From: DASUBN01 sp036500225
GTDB taxonomy: Bacteria; Pseudomonadota; Gammaproteobacteria; Natronospirales; REEB76
Assembly: GCA_036500225.1 (NCBI GenBank)
Contig: DASYCJ010000118.1
Coordinates: 28,359-92,358, forward strand
Length of the DNA stretch: 64,000 nt
Reading direction: 5' to 3'
How positions within the stretch are numbered: position 1 is the first letter of the stretch; every line of letters begins with the position of its first letter. The translations under genes were made by a program, and so were the position numbers. The notes under the pieces were generated by a model that saw only the letters and a program-made list of their open reading frames with translations, was not told the origin of the DNA and made no database searches. Shown here piece by piece: positions 18,047-27,621 of the stretch.

Positions 18047-18772
18047 CTATTCAACTTGTGCGGCCTGGGCACCGGCCTGCCAGCCGTCTGTCCCCAGGGT
18101 CTCGAAGGGCCGGAAACGGTGCTTGTAGGACATCTTGCGGCTTTCCGCTATCCAATAGCCGAGATATAGCCATGCCAGGCGGCGGCGGCGGGCCCGTTCT
18201 ATCTGTATCAGGATCGCGTAGGTACCCAGGCTCCGCTCCGGAAGCATGGGGTCGTAAAAGGTGTAGACCGCGGACAACGCATCTGGAAGCTCGTCGGTCA
18301 CTGCCACCGCCAAGAGCCGGCCATCGAGCCTAAGCTCCATGAGGCAGGTCTTGCCCCAAGGGCTCAAAAGGAACTGGCGGTAATCCGTTTCTCCGCCGCT
18401 GGCCATGCCGCCATCCGGATGGCGTGCCGCCACATAACGGCCATACAGCGCGAAATGTTCCGGGTCGAACTCCGCGGGACGCTCGATGCAGAGCAGATCG
18501 GAGTTGCGCTTCAAGACCCGCTTCTGGCCCCGATCCGGTTTGAAAGCCGAGACTGGCACCCGGATCGGCACGCAGGCCTGACAGCCTTCGCAATGGGGAC
18601 GATATACATAAGGGCCACTGCGGCGGAATCCGTGAGTTGCCAGCACGCCATAGAGAGACTGATCCATGCCCAATCTCGGATCCACGAATACCGTGCGCGC
18701 CTGGCGTTCCGGCAGGTAGTTGCAGGGGTGTTCCGGCGAGATATAGAGGTCGAGGTTGTGGGTGTCGGCCAT
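18047..18772 (-). CDS. bpt: Aspartate/glutamate leucyltransferase Bpt
   Basis: A 241-residue transferase often annotated as arginyltransferase. In bacteria it moves Leu from Leu-tRNA to proteins with N-terminal Asp or Glu, making them ClpS substrates. It has an N-terminal Cys-containing motif (HPCNYLP and CEGCQACVPIRV) and a GNAT-like C-terminal half with the SYKHRFRPFE end typical of the family. The ATG at 18772 follows the aat stop by 2 bases; an in-frame TTG at 18778 would overlap aat. It is part of the N-degron cluster with aat, clpS and clpA. Confidence 0.93.
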   Translation of the reverse strand: MADTHNLDLYISPEHPCNYLPERQARTVFVDPRLGMDQSLYGVLATHGFRRSGPYVYRPHCEGCQACVPIRVPVSAFKPDRGQKRVLKRNSDLLCIERPAEFDPEHFALYGRYVAARHPDGGMASGGETDYRQFLLSPWGKTCLMELRLDGRLLAVAVTDELPDALSAVYTFYDPMLPERSLGTYAILIQIERARRRRLAWLYLGYWIAESRKMSYKHRFRPFETLGTDGWQAGAQAAQVE

Positions 18773-18774
18773 GC

Positions 18775-19488
18775 TCAAGATTCCGGCCGCCAGGCCGCAT
18801 CGCTCACCGCCTGCTGGCAGAAGGTCGAGAGCATGCGCAGGAAATCAGTGCGTGGCACCGGCACGCTGCCCATGGTCTCGAGATGCTCAGATTGCACCTG
18901 ACAATCCATGAAAGCGTAGCCCCACCGTTCTAGACGCTCCATCAGCGTGACCAGCACGATCTTCGAGGCATCGGTAACTCGGCTGAACATGGATTCACCG
19001 AAGAACACCCGGCCCACGGCCACGCCATAGAGCCCGCCAGCCAGCTTCCCAGCCACCCATAGTTCAACCGAATGGGCGTGGCCGAGCCGGTACAGTTCGG
19101 CATAAGCAGCCTTCATATCAACATTGATCCAGGTGCCACCTTCCGGATGTTGTGGACGCGGTCCGGCACAGGCCTCCATGACCTCGGCGAAGGCGGTATC
19201 GAAGCGAAGTTCGTAACCGCCGCGTGCCATGCGCCGGCGCAGTGAGCGGCTTACATGCAATGATTCCGGAAGGAATACTGCGCGTGGGTCCGGAGACCAC
19301 CAGAGGATCGGCAGGCCTGCGTCGTACCAGGGGAAGATGCCATGGCGATAAGCGTAGAGCAGGCGCTCCGGCGAGAGATCGCCGCCCACGGCCAAGAGGC
19401 CGTCCGGCTCTCGCAATGCTCGGGCTGGGTCCGGGAAGGCTGCCGGTGGATCCTCCGGGAGGATGCGTCTTAGGGGCAGGGTCTGCAT
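18775..19488 (-). CDS. aat: Leucyl/phenylalanyl-tRNA--protein transferase
   Basis: A 237-residue enzyme that adds Leu or Phe from tRNA to proteins with N-terminal Lys or Arg. Family motifs are PDGLLAVGGDLSPERLLYAYRHGIFPWY, WWSPDPRAVF, GGLYGVAVGRVFFGESMFS and the terminal DCQVQSEHLETMGS. Length is normal. The start sits in an AT-rich stretch (tatatata) with no clear Shine-Dalgarno, directly after the end of the FemAB-like gene. It is translationally close to bpt. Confidence 0.96.
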   Translation of the reverse strand: MQTLPLRRILPEDPPAAFPDPARALREPDGLLAVGGDLSPERLLYAYRHGIFPWYDAGLPILWWSPDPRAVFLPESLHVSRSLRRRMARGGYELRFDTAFAEVMEACAGPRPQHPEGGTWINVDMKAAYAELYRLGHAHSVELWVAGKLAGGLYGVAVGRVFFGESMFSRVTDASKIVLVTLMERLERWGYAFMDCQVQSEHLETMGSVPVPRTDFLRMLSTFCQQAVSDAAWRPES

Positions 19489-19501
19489 CTATATATATGC
19501 C

Positions 19502-20650
19502 TCAGTCGTCGGCTCCCTGGTCTGCGTGGAAGGGCAGGTGGGTCTCGGTCTCATGCAGATACGCAGTCACATGATGCTGTTCCCGCTGCAGGTATTCGTC
19601 AATGGCGGCCTGGAAACGCGGGTCTGCGAGCCAATGGGTGGACCAGGTATAGGTCGGTTCGAAGCCGCGGCTGATCTTGTGCTCCCCCTGGGTGCCGGGG
19701 TTGAAGTGCTTGAGCCCACGTTTGATGCAGTACTCGATACCTTGGTAGTAGCAGGCTTCGAAGTGCAGGCTATGGAACTCCTGCTCGGAGCCCCAGTGCC
19801 TGCCATACAAGGTGTCGCCGCCTTGCAGACAGATGGCGGCTGCCACGGGCTCACCCTGCAGGAAGGCAAAACAGATCATCAGCGACTCAGGCATGGTCTT
19901 CTGCAACTCGTCGAAGAAGCTGCGGGTCAGATAAGCATGGCGACCGCGCTTGTCGTAGGTGGCCGTGTAGAATCGGTACATGGCATCCATCAGTTTCCAA
20001 TCCAGCTCCGTCCCCGAGAGCATGCGCATCTCGATGCCGGCCTCGGCGATACGGCGTCGTTCCCGATGCACTTTCTTCCGCTTGTCGGCAGTGAAGCTCT
20101 CCAGGAAATGTTCGAAGTCCCGGTAGCCCCGATCGTGCCAGTGGAATTGGGTGTCGGTGCGGGTAAGGAAGCCGGCGCGCTTCCAGGCTGGGAGTTCCCC
20201 CTCAAGGGGGAACAGGCAATGGATGGAAGAGCAGTGCAGTTCCTTCGCCAGAGTGTGGGCCTCAGCGATCAAGTTCGCGCTCACCTCAGCGGAGTCAGCA
20301 CTAGCCGTGATCAGCAGCCGAGGGCCGGGCACGGGCGAGTAAGGCACTGAGGAGACGAGCTTCGGATAATAAGGAAGGCCGTTGCGCTGGTAGGCATCGG
20401 CCCAGGCCCAGTCGAACACGAATTCGCCGTAGGAATGGGATTTGAGATAGAGGGGCAGGGCGCCCAGTAGCATGCCTTGCGCGTTGCGACAGGAGAGATG
20501 CAGCGGCGCCCAGCCGCTCTTGGCATTCGCCGAGCCACTATGTTCCAAGGCTGCCAGGAACTCATGACGCAGGAAGGGGTTTTCGCCGGCGAGAGCGTTC
20601 CACTCGCCGGCGGATATGTCGTCTATGGACTTATTTACCTGCACCTTCAT
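19502..20650 (-). CDS. FemAB/GNAT-like acyltransferase (peptidogalycan-type, PF04339-like)
   Basis: A 382-residue cytoplasmic protein. It opens with a FemAB-like N-terminal part (NPFLRHEFLAALEHSGS, GWAPLHLSCRN) and ends with a GNAT-like half (FEACYYQGIEYCIKRGLKHFNPGTQGEHKISRGFEP). This is the family loosely called peptidogalycan biosynthesis proteins, present in many proteobacteria without a proven reaction. The GNAT fold suggests acyl or aminoacyl transfer. It is upstream of aat on the same strand. Two further CelD-like GNAT proteins lie in this window. Confidence 0.8.
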   Translation of the reverse strand: MKVQVNKSIDDISAGEWNALAGENPFLRHEFLAALEHSGSANAKSGWAPLHLSCRNAQGMLLGALPLYLKSHSYGEFVFDWAWADAYQRNGLPYYPKLVSSVPYSPVPGPRLLITASADSAEVSANLIAEAHTLAKELHCSSIHCLFPLEGELPAWKRAGFLTRTDTQFHWHDRGYRDFEHFLESFTADKRKKVHRERRRIAEAGIEMRMLSGTELDWKLMDAMYRFYTATYDKRGRHAYLTRSFFDELQKTMPESLMICFAFLQGEPVAAAICLQGGDTLYGRHWGSEQEFHSLHFEACYYQGIEYCIKRGLKHFNPGTQGEHKISRGFEPTYTWSTHWLADPRFQAAIDEYLQREQHHVTAYLHETETHLPFHADQGADD

Positions 20651-20667
20651 GGCACAGGTAGCTTAGC

Positions 20668-21627
20668 TCAGTGACCGCGGTTGAGGGATTCGAGATATTT
20701 ATCAGCGTCCAGTGCTGCCATGCAGCCGGTACCGGCGGAGGTGACCGCCTGGCGATACACCTGGTCCATCACATCACCCGCAGCGAACACCCCGGGGATG
20801 CTGGTGCCGGTAGCGCCGCCTTCGATACCGCTCCTTACCACGATGTAGCCGTTCTTCATCTCCAGCTGACCGGTGAAGAGTTGGGTGTTGGGAGAGTGGC
20901 CGATGGCGATGAACACGCCCTTGGACCCCACGTCTAGGGTCTTGGCGGTATCTTTGGTGCTGCGCACCCGGATGCCGGTGACGCCGGAATCGTCCCCCAC
21001 CACTTCGTCCAGTTCGTGATCCCAGAGGATCTCCACGTTCCCACCCCGGGTCTTGGCGATGAGTTCGTCCGCCAGGATCTTCTCGGAGCGGAACTTGTCG
21101 CGGCGGTGCACTACCGAGACCTTGGAGGCGATGTTGGACAGGTACAGGGCCTCTTCCACGGCGGTGTTACCGCCGCCGATGACCGCCACATGCTGATTCT
21201 TATAGAAGAAGCCATCGCAGGTGGCACAGGCGGAGACGCCCTTGCCCTTGAAAGCCTCCTCGGAGGGCAGCCCCAGGTACTTGGCGGTGGCGCCGGTGGC
21301 GATGATCAGCGCATCGCAGGTGTACTCGCCCCGGTCTCCATGCAGGCGGAAGGGCTGGCTCTTGAGGTCGGCGGTATGGATATGGTCCGAGACGATCTCG
21401 GTGTTGAAGCGCTCGGCATGCTTGCGCATGCGCTCCATGAGGTCCGGGCCCAGGAGGCCGTGCACGTCGCCGGGCCAGTTATCCACTTCGGTGGTGGTCA
21501 TGAGTTGCCCACCCTGTTCCAGGCCAGTGACCAGCACCGGTTTCAGGTTGGCGCGCGCGGCGTAGACGGCGGCGGTATAGCCTGCCGGTCCGGAGCCCAG
21601 GATGAGGAGGCGTGCGTGCTTGGTCAT
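20668..21627 (-). CDS. trxB: Thioredoxin-disulfide reductase
   Basis: A 319-residue flavoenzyme reducing thioredoxin with NADPH. The FAD-binding GSGPAG is at residues 11-16, the redox CATC at Cys134 and Cys137, the NADP-binding GGGNTAVEEAL follows, and the C-terminal FAD motif is GVFAAGDV. The ATG at 21627 matches the family start (MTKHARLLILGSGPAG) and has an AGAAGG site about 10 bases upstream. A longer in-frame extension to 21705 is not supported. It is divergent from ald across about 250 bases. Confidence 0.96.
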   Translation of the reverse strand: MTKHARLLILGSGPAGYTAAVYAARANLKPVLVTGLEQGGQLMTTTEVDNWPGDVHGLLGPDLMERMRKHAERFNTEIVSDHIHTADLKSQPFRLHGDRGEYTCDALIIATGATAKYLGLPSEEAFKGKGVSACATCDGFFYKNQHVAVIGGGNTAVEEALYLSNIASKVSVVHRRDKFRSEKILADELIAKTRGGNVEILWDHELDEVVGDDSGVTGIRVRSTKDTAKTLDVGSKGVFIAIGHSPNTQLFTGQLEMKNGYIVVRSGIEGGATGTSIPGVFAAGDVMDQVYRQAVTSAGTGCMAALDADKYLESLNRGH

Positions 21628-21878
21628 GTATAATTGGCCTTCTGGAGACGACGATTTGGCGGCGAACCTAGCGTTTTCAAGGGCTTGAGCCCCCGGTAAC
21701 GCCACCTGTGTGAGGATATCCCCGGCCCACCCCTCAAGCGACGCGCCACGGCAGGGCGGGGCGTGTGGACAGGGGGCGGACCCTAAAGATTCCGCGATCC
21801 GGACCTAGAGACAGGTACGGACCGTGCGTTATTTCAAATGTTAACGAAATTCAACGGATAGCGTAAAGGAGCTTTTTC

Positions 21879-22934
21879 ATGCGCATCGGTATACCCCGCG
21901 AGCTGAAGCCGCTCGAAGGCCGCGTAGGCCTGATCCCGGCTGCTGCTGCCGAGCTGGTCCGCCACGGTCACCAGGTCTTCATCGAGAAGAACGCCGGCAT
22001 CAAGAGCGGCTATAGCGACGACAACTTCCGCAGTGTCGGCGTCGAAGTGCTGAACACTGCTGCCGACGTCTACGGCAAGGCCGAGATGATCGTGAAGGTG
22101 AAGGAGCCCATCAAGGCTGACCTGGAACTCCTGCGCAAGGAGCACCTGCTGTTCTGCTATCTGCATCTCGCTGCGCTGCCGGACCTCACCGAGAGTCTGA
22201 AGAAGATCGGCTGTACCGCCGTCGCCTTCGAGACCGTGGAAGAGGGCGGCCGCCTGCCGCTCTTGGCTCCCATGAGCGACATCGCCGGGCGCCTCTCCAT
22301 CCAGGTGGGTACGCACCTCTTGCATCAGCCTATGGGTGGCAAGGGCATCCTCTTGGGCGGCGTACCTGCCGCCAAACGTGGCCGTGTGGTCATCGTCGGT
22401 GCGGGCGTCGCGGGTGGCGCTTCCGCCATCGTGGCCGCGGGCATGGGCGCCCAGGTGACGGTGTTCGATATCTCCCGCGACCGCATGGAGCGCATGCGCG
22501 ACCTGGGGCCGAACGTCACTGCACTTTACCCGCATACCGCTGACATCGCGGAAGCGGTGAAGTACGCCGACATCGTGGTGGGCGCGGTGCTGGTCACCGG
22601 CGAGAAAGCCCCGCACGTGGTGAGCGCCGACATGGTGCGCAGCATGCAACCGGGCTCCGTGGTGGCGGATATCTCCGTGGACCAGGGCGGCTGCGTGGAG
22701 ACCACCAAGCCGACCACCTGGGACAACCCTACCTACGTGTGGGAAGGCGTCACGCACTTCACCGTCACGAACATGCCGGGGGCAGTGCCGCGCACGTCCT
22801 CGCAAGCGCTGTCAGCAGCCATCACCCCCTACGCGGTGAAGCTCGCGGCCGGCGGCTGGCGCGACCTTGAGTCCTTGCGTAAAGGCATCAACGTGGAAGG
22901 CGGCAAGGTCGTACACCCGGCACTGCTGAAGTAA
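21879..22934 (+). CDS. ald: Alanine dehydrogenase
   Basis: A 351-residue NAD-dependent enzyme interconverting L-alanine and pyruvate plus ammonia. Landmarks are MRIGIPRELKPLEGRVGL at the N-terminus, the nucleotide-binding VVIVGAGVAGGASA near residue 170, and the terminal GINVEGGKVVHP. It is slightly shorter than the usual 370 residues. A good AAAGGAGC site precedes the ATG. Only 3 bases separate its stop from the ftsK start. Confidence 0.94.
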   Translation: MRIGIPRELKPLEGRVGLIPAAAAELVRHGHQVFIEKNAGIKSGYSDDNFRSVGVEVLNTAADVYGKAEMIVKVKEPIKADLELLRKEHLLFCYLHLAALPDLTESLKKIGCTAVAFETVEEGGRLPLLAPMSDIAGRLSIQVGTHLLHQPMGGKGILLGGVPAAKRGRVVIVGAGVAGGASAIVAAGMGAQVTVFDISRDRMERMRDLGPNVTALYPHTADIAEAVKYADIVVGAVLVTGEKAPHVVSADMVRSMQPGSVVADISVDQGGCVETTKPTTWDNPTYVWEGVTHFTVTNMPGAVPRTSSQALSAAITPYAVKLAAGGWRDLESLRKGINVEGGKVVHPALLK

Positions 22935-22937
22935 GCC

Positions 22938-25262
22938 TTGGCGCAAGCGACACGCAAAGAAGAAGAACGCTCGCCACTGGCGATCCATCTGGCGCAGGGC
23001 CTCAAGGAAGCGGCCCTGTGGATGTTCCTGGTGGCGGGGTTGGTGTTGTTGCTGGCGCTGTCTACTTACGATCCCCATGATCCCGGCTACACCTATAGTG
23101 GTGAGTCGGGGCATCACATCCATAACGCCATCGGCCCCGTCGGGGCCTGGCTCGCCGACTTCCTGTATTTCCTGATCGGCTACCCCGCGTACATCTTGGC
23201 TGGGCTGCTCATCTGGTCCGGTTGGCTCATCTTCCGGGCACGCCGCTCCACCGAACCCGTCAACAAACTGCATCTCTCGGCGCGCATCGGCGGCTTATTG
23301 CTGTCACTCATCACCGCCAGCGGTCTCGCCTCCATCGGCTATGGCAGTGGCGCCGGCCTGCAGGATGCGGGAGGCGTGCTGGGTGTGCTGGTGGGCAAGA
23401 GCCTCGCCCATGCCTTGAGTCCGCTTGGCGCCACGCTGGTGCTGCTGGCCTTGTTCTTAGGCGCTGTCACCGTCTTTACCGGCATCTCCTGGCTCGCAGT
23501 CATGGACCGGGTCGGCCACTGGACCCTGTTGCTCTGGGAACGCTCCCGCAACCGCTGGGCCTGGCTGCGGGAGACCATCGCCGCGCGTAAGGCGCGCGAA
23601 CAGCAGGTGGAAGTCATCAAGGTCCACCAGGAAGAGGTCAAGAAGAAACCCAAGCCGCGCATCGAGCCCATCGCCAAACCGGTGGCGCCGAGCCCGCGCG
23701 CCGAACGCGAGAAGCAGGTGCCGCTATTCGAACCGCCCTCGGATGCGGAACTGCCGCCGCTCTCGCTCCTGGATGACAAGCCGCCGAGGGTGGAGGGTTA
23801 TTCCGAGGCTGCCCTGGAGGCCATGTCCCGCACCGTCGAGATCAAGCTCAAGGACTTTGGTGTGGACGTGCAGGTGGTCGCGGTGAACCCGGGTCCCGTG
23901 GTCACGCGCTTCGAGCTGCAGCCGGCACCCGGCGTGAAAGTGAGTCAGATCACCAATCTGTCCAAGGACCTAGCCCGCGGCCTCTCGGCCATCAGCGTGC
24001 GTGTGGTGGAGGTCATCCCCGGCAAGTCCGTGGTGGGACTCGAGATACCCAATGAAGCCCGCCAGCTCGTCACCCTGGGTGAGATCCTGCGTTCCAAGGA
24101 ATATGACGACAGTGCCTCGCCCCTGACCCTGGCTTTGGGCAAGGACATCGGTGGCAACTCCATGGTCGCGGATCTTGAGAAGATGCCGCACCTGCTCATC
24201 GCCGGTACCACCGGTTCCGGCAAGTCGGTGGGGATCAACGCCATGATCTTGAGCCTCGTGTACAAGGCTACGGCCGAGAACGTGCGCATGATCATGATCG
24301 ACCCCAAGATGCTGGAGCTCTCGGTGTACGAGGGTATCCCGCATCTCCTGGCGCCCGTCGTGACCGACATGAAGGAAGCTTCCAATGCGCTGCGCTGGTG
24401 CGTGGTAGAGATGGAGCGTCGCTACCGCCTGATGGCGGCTCTGGGCGTGCGCAACCTAGCGGGCTATAACCGCAAGGTCAAGGACGCCATCGACGCCAAG
24501 AAGCCCATCATCGATCCCTTGCTCACGCCTGAGAAGCTGGCGCTCTTGCCAGATTCGGATATCCCGCGTCTGCAACCCATGCCCAACATCGTGGTGGTGA
24601 TAGACGAGCTCGCCGACATGATGATGGTGGTGGGCAAGAAGGTGGAAGAGCTGATCGCGCGCCTGGCGCAGAAAGCCCGCGCCTCCGGCATCCACTTGGT
24701 GCTCGCGACCCAGCGCCCTTCGGTGGACGTAATCACCGGTCTCATCAAGGCCAACATCCCGACCCGCATCGCCTTCCAGGTTTCGGCGCGGGTGGATTCC
24801 CGCACCATCCTGGACCAACAGGGCGCGGAAGCGCTCCTGGGCCACGGCGACATGCTGTATCTGCCGGGCGGCACCTCGGTACCGACCCGCATCCACGGCG
24901 CTTTCGTCAGCGACCAGGAAGTGCACAAGGTGGTGGCGCACTTGAAGCGCAAAGGCCAGCCGCACTATATCAACGAGATACTCTCCGGCCCCGGCGAACC
25001 GATACCCGGTTTCGCTTCTGAAGCGGGCGAGGATGGGGAAGTCAGCGCCGAAGCGGATCCCCTGTATGACCAGGCTGTACGCATCGTGACCGAGAGCCGC
25101 AAGGCCTCGATCTCCGGAGTGCAGCGCCGCCTCAAGATCGGTTACAACCGTGCGGCGCGAATGATCGAAGAGATGGAAGCGCGCGGCATCGTCGGCCCCT
25201 TGCAATCCAACGGCGCCCGCGAGGTGCTGGCCGCTGCGCCGCCTCCCGGCGCGGACGAATGA
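22938..25262 (+). CDS. ftsK: DNA translocase FtsK
   Basis: A 774-residue chromosome translocase acting at the division septum. The N-terminal membrane domain (about residues 25-190) has four to five segments. A short charged, proline-containing linker follows (about 215-270), then the RecA-like motor with Walker A GTTGSGKSVG (about 425) and Walker B VVVIDELADMM. The C-terminal winged-helix gamma domain (KIGYNRAARMIEEME) recognises KOPS. The start is a TTG directly after the ald stop. The linker is short compared with E. coli FtsK, as in many proteobacteria. Confidence 0.96.
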   Translation: MAQATRKEEERSPLAIHLAQGLKEAALWMFLVAGLVLLLALSTYDPHDPGYTYSGESGHHIHNAIGPVGAWLADFLYFLIGYPAYILAGLLIWSGWLIFRARRSTEPVNKLHLSARIGGLLLSLITASGLASIGYGSGAGLQDAGGVLGVLVGKSLAHALSPLGATLVLLALFLGAVTVFTGISWLAVMDRVGHWTLLLWERSRNRWAWLRETIAARKAREQQVEVIKVHQEEVKKKPKPRIEPIAKPVAPSPRAEREKQVPLFEPPSDAELPPLSLLDDKPPRVEGYSEAALEAMSRTVEIKLKDFGVDVQVVAVNPGPVVTRFELQPAPGVKVSQITNLSKDLARGLSAISVRVVEVIPGKSVVGLEIPNEARQLVTLGEILRSKEYDDSASPLTLALGKDIGGNSMVADLEKMPHLLIAGTTGSGKSVGINAMILSLVYKATAENVRMIMIDPKMLELSVYEGIPHLLAPVVTDMKEASNALRWCVVEMERRYRLMAALGVRNLAGYNRKVKDAIDAKKPIIDPLLTPEKLALLPDSDIPRLQPMPNIVVVIDELADMMMVVGKKVEELIARLAQKARASGIHLVLATQRPSVDVITGLIKANIPTRIAFQVSARVDSRTILDQQGAEALLGHGDMLYLPGGTSVPTRIHGAFVSDQEVHKVVAHLKRKGQPHYINEILSGPGEPIPGFASEAGEDGEVSAEADPLYDQAVRIVTESRKASISGVQRRLKIGYNRAARMIEEMEARGIVGPLQSNGAREVLAAAPPPGADE

Positions 25263-25276
25263 CCCGGAGCAATCAG

Positions 25277-25918
25277 ATGAGAAGCCTGTGGCTTGCCTTG
25301 TTGTTGTCCACCTTGAGTCTGCCGTCCTACGCTGCCGATAGCGGTATCCAGCGTATGCAGGCTTTCTTGAAGGACGTGAAGACCCTGAAAGCGGATTTCA
25401 CTCAAGTAGTACTTGATGCGAACCTCAAGCAGTTGAAGCAGACCAACGGAACCCTACTCATCAAGCGGCCTGACCGCTTCCGCTGGGACTACGCCAAACC
25501 CAATGCCGAGACCGTGGTAGCTGATGGCAAGCGCCTCTGGCTTTACGACGTGCCCCTGCAACAAGTGACGGTGAAGCCGCTCAACGACACCCTGGCGGCG
25601 AGCCCGGCTGTGCTGCTCGCCGGTTCCAACGACGTGGACAAGGAATTCACGGTGACGGAGGAGGGCGAGAAGGACGGTCTCGTCTGGGTCGGTCTCACTC
25701 CCAAGGTGAAGGACTCGGACTTCCAGAGCGTGCGCCTCGGTTTCAAGGGTGCAGATATCGCCGAGATGGATCTCAAGGACAACCTGGGCAACACCACCCG
25801 TGTCAGTTTCGACCACATCCAGCGCAATCCGACGCTGAGCGATGACAGCTTCAAGTTCATGCCGCCGTCCGGCGCCGACGTCATCGGCGATGCGGGCGAC
25901 GGGGTCAACCATGGCTGA
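25277..25918 (+). CDS. lolA: Outer membrane lipoprotein carrier protein LolA
   Basis: A 213-residue periplasmic chaperone that ferries lipoproteins from LolCDE to LolB. The signal peptide MRSLWLALLLSTLSLPSYA is followed by the LolA half-barrel (FLKDVKTLKADFTQVV, KRPDRFRWDYAKP). The ATG at 25277 has a GGAG site 7 bases upstream and is preferred over the ATG at 25259, which overlaps the ftsK stop. The ftsK-lolA-rarA-serS order is common in Gammaproteobacteria. Confidence 0.95.
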   Translation: MRSLWLALLLSTLSLPSYAADSGIQRMQAFLKDVKTLKADFTQVVLDANLKQLKQTNGTLLIKRPDRFRWDYAKPNAETVVADGKRLWLYDVPLQQVTVKPLNDTLAASPAVLLAGSNDVDKEFTVTEEGEKDGLVWVGLTPKVKDSDFQSVRLGFKGADIAEMDLKDNLGNTTRVSFDHIQRNPTLSDDSFKFMPPSGADVIGDAGDGVNHG

Positions 25919-26312
25919 TCAAGCCACCACCGTGTCCGTACAACGCACCTGGCTCACGGCAGGTCTGGCGCTGATGGCATTGATCGTGTGGGGCAGCCTC
26001 ACGCCTTCACCGCCTCAGATACTTGAGTTGCCGCTACCGCAGTTCGACAAGTTCGAGCATTGCGGTGCCTATCTGCTCCTGACTGCCTGGTTCACGGCTG
26101 CCTTCCCGCGGCGCTGGTTTTGGGTGACTTTGTTCTTCGCGGTGTTAGGTGGCGCCGTCGAGATCCTGCAGGGCTATACCGGACGTGACCCGGATTGGCT
26201 CGATTGGGTCGCCGATTGCGTCGGCATCGGCATCGGTGCCTGGTTCCCGGCCCGCTGGGCCTTACAGGTCAAGTCCTGGCTGACAGTGAGATATGCGCGC
26301 GCCCGCGCCTGA
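25911..26312 (+). CDS. VanZ-like membrane protein
   Basis: A 133-residue protein with about four membrane segments (LTAGLALMALIVWGSLTPSP, a central HCGAYLLLTAWFTAAF, FWVTLFFAVLGGAVEILQ and DWVADCVGIGIGAWF). The FDKFEHCGAY and EILQGYTGRDPDWLDWVAD segments are typical of small VanZ-family proteins. The start overlaps the lolA end by 8 bases and the end overlaps rarA by 20, so it is tightly coupled. Function in this family is unknown apart from a role of VanZ in glycopeptide resistance. Confidence 0.8.
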   Translation: MADQATTVSVQRTWLTAGLALMALIVWGSLTPSPPQILELPLPQFDKFEHCGAYLLLTAWFTAAFPRRWFWVTLFFAVLGGAVEILQGYTGRDPDWLDWVADCVGIGIGAWFPARWALQVKSWLTVRYARARA

Positions 26313-27615
26313 ATTCAGACCTCTCGCGGACCGCATGCGGCCGCACCGGATAGAGGAGTTCACGGGGCAGATCCACCTCCTGGCGCCCGGCAAGCCCCTG
26401 CGCCGCGCCCTCGAGAGTGGCCAACTTCACTCCATGATCTTCTGGGGACCGCCGGGTACCGGCAAGACTACGCTCGCCCGCATGCTGGCGGAGCGCTGCC
26501 AGGCGCATTTCATCGCCCTCTCGGCGGTGATGGCCGGCGTCAAGGACGTGCGGGCGGCGGTAGAGGAGGCGCGGGAAGTACGCGCTGTGGACGGTCGGGG
26601 GACGGTGTTGTTCCTGGACGAGGTGCACCGCTTCAATAAGAGCCAACAGGATGCCTTCCTGCCCTATGTAGAAGATGGCACCCTGATCTTCATCGGCGCC
26701 ACCACCGAGAACCCCTCTTTCGAGCTCAACAACGCGCTCCTGTCCCGGGCCCGGGTCTATGTGCTCAAGTCCCTCACTGGCGAAGACATCCGTCGCATCA
26801 TCGATACAGCCCTCACGGATACAGAGCGGGGGCTGGGCGACCGGCATCTCGAGATGGCTCCTGAACTGCGAGATCAACTGGCCGCCGCGGCGGACGGGGA
26901 TGGCCGGCGTGCGCTGAACCTGCTGGAGATAGCCGCGGATCTGGCGGAGGGCGGGAAGATAGGTCCTGCCGCTGTGCAAGACGTCGTCAGCGGTGGGGTG
27001 CGCCGGTTCGACAAGGGCGGGGACATCTTCTATGACCAGATCTCGGCCCTGCACAAGTCGGTGCGGGGCTCATCGCCCGACGCCTCCTTATATTGGATGG
27101 CACGGATGCTGGATGGGGGCTGTGATCCTCTATATATAGCGCGCCGGGTGGTACGCATGGCCTCTGAGGATATCGGCAACGCTGACCCCAGGGGCCTCGA
27201 CCTGGCTTTGGCCGCTTGGGAAGTACTGGAACGGCTCGGCAGTCCGGAAGGGGAGTTGGCCCTGGCCCAGGCAGTGGTCTATCTCGCTATGGCGCCCAAG
27301 AGCAATGCTGTGTACTCCGCCTTCGGCGAAGCCATGCAGGATGCCCGGGAGAGCGGTACCCGTGATGTACCCCTGCACCTGCGTAACGCGCCTACCAGGC
27401 TCATGAAGGGCTTGGGTTTCGGGCGCGAGTATCGCTATGCCCATGAGGAGGTGGATGCCTTCGCCGCCGGCGAGCGCTATTTCCCTGAGGACATGCAGGA
27501 GAAAAACTATTATCATCCCGTGCCCCGTGGGCTCGAGATCAAGATCGCCGAGAAGCTCAACGACCTCCGGACCCGTAACCAGGCTGCCCGTAAGACCAAG
27601 AAGACCGATAAGTAG
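26293..27615 (+). CDS. rarA: Replication-associated recombination protein RarA (MgsA)
   Basis: A 440-residue AAA+ ATPase related to clamp loaders and Holliday junction helicases, acting at stalled forks. Walker A GPPGTGKTTLARM (about residues 51-63), Walker B VLFLDEVHRFNKSQQD and the IGATTENPSFELN sensor are clear. The C-terminal MgsA domain (SPDASLYWMARMLDGGCDP) is complete. Position between lolA and serS is conserved in Gammaproteobacteria. Confidence 0.95.
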   Translation: MRAPAPEFRPLADRMRPHRIEEFTGQIHLLAPGKPLRRALESGQLHSMIFWGPPGTGKTTLARMLAERCQAHFIALSAVMAGVKDVRAAVEEAREVRAVDGRGTVLFLDEVHRFNKSQQDAFLPYVEDGTLIFIGATTENPSFELNNALLSRARVYVLKSLTGEDIRRIIDTALTDTERGLGDRHLEMAPELRDQLAAAADGDGRRALNLLEIAADLAEGGKIGPAAVQDVVSGGVRRFDKGGDIFYDQISALHKSVRGSSPDASLYWMARMLDGGCDPLYIARRVVRMASEDIGNADPRGLDLALAAWEVLERLGSPEGELALAQAVVYLAMAPKSNAVYSAFGEAMQDARESGTRDVPLHLRNAPTRLMKGLGFGREYRYAHEEVDAFAAGERYFPEDMQEKNYYHPVPRGLEIKIAEKLNDLRTRNQAARKTKKTDK

Positions 27616-27621
27616 AACCTC

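Noticed and set aside
19489..19500. TATATATA-type runs near 11450, 19492 and 27132 considered as promoter elements or a repeat family
   Set aside because: They are short, lie in different settings (one inside rarA) and lack a consistent partner box, so they look like chance AT-rich patches.
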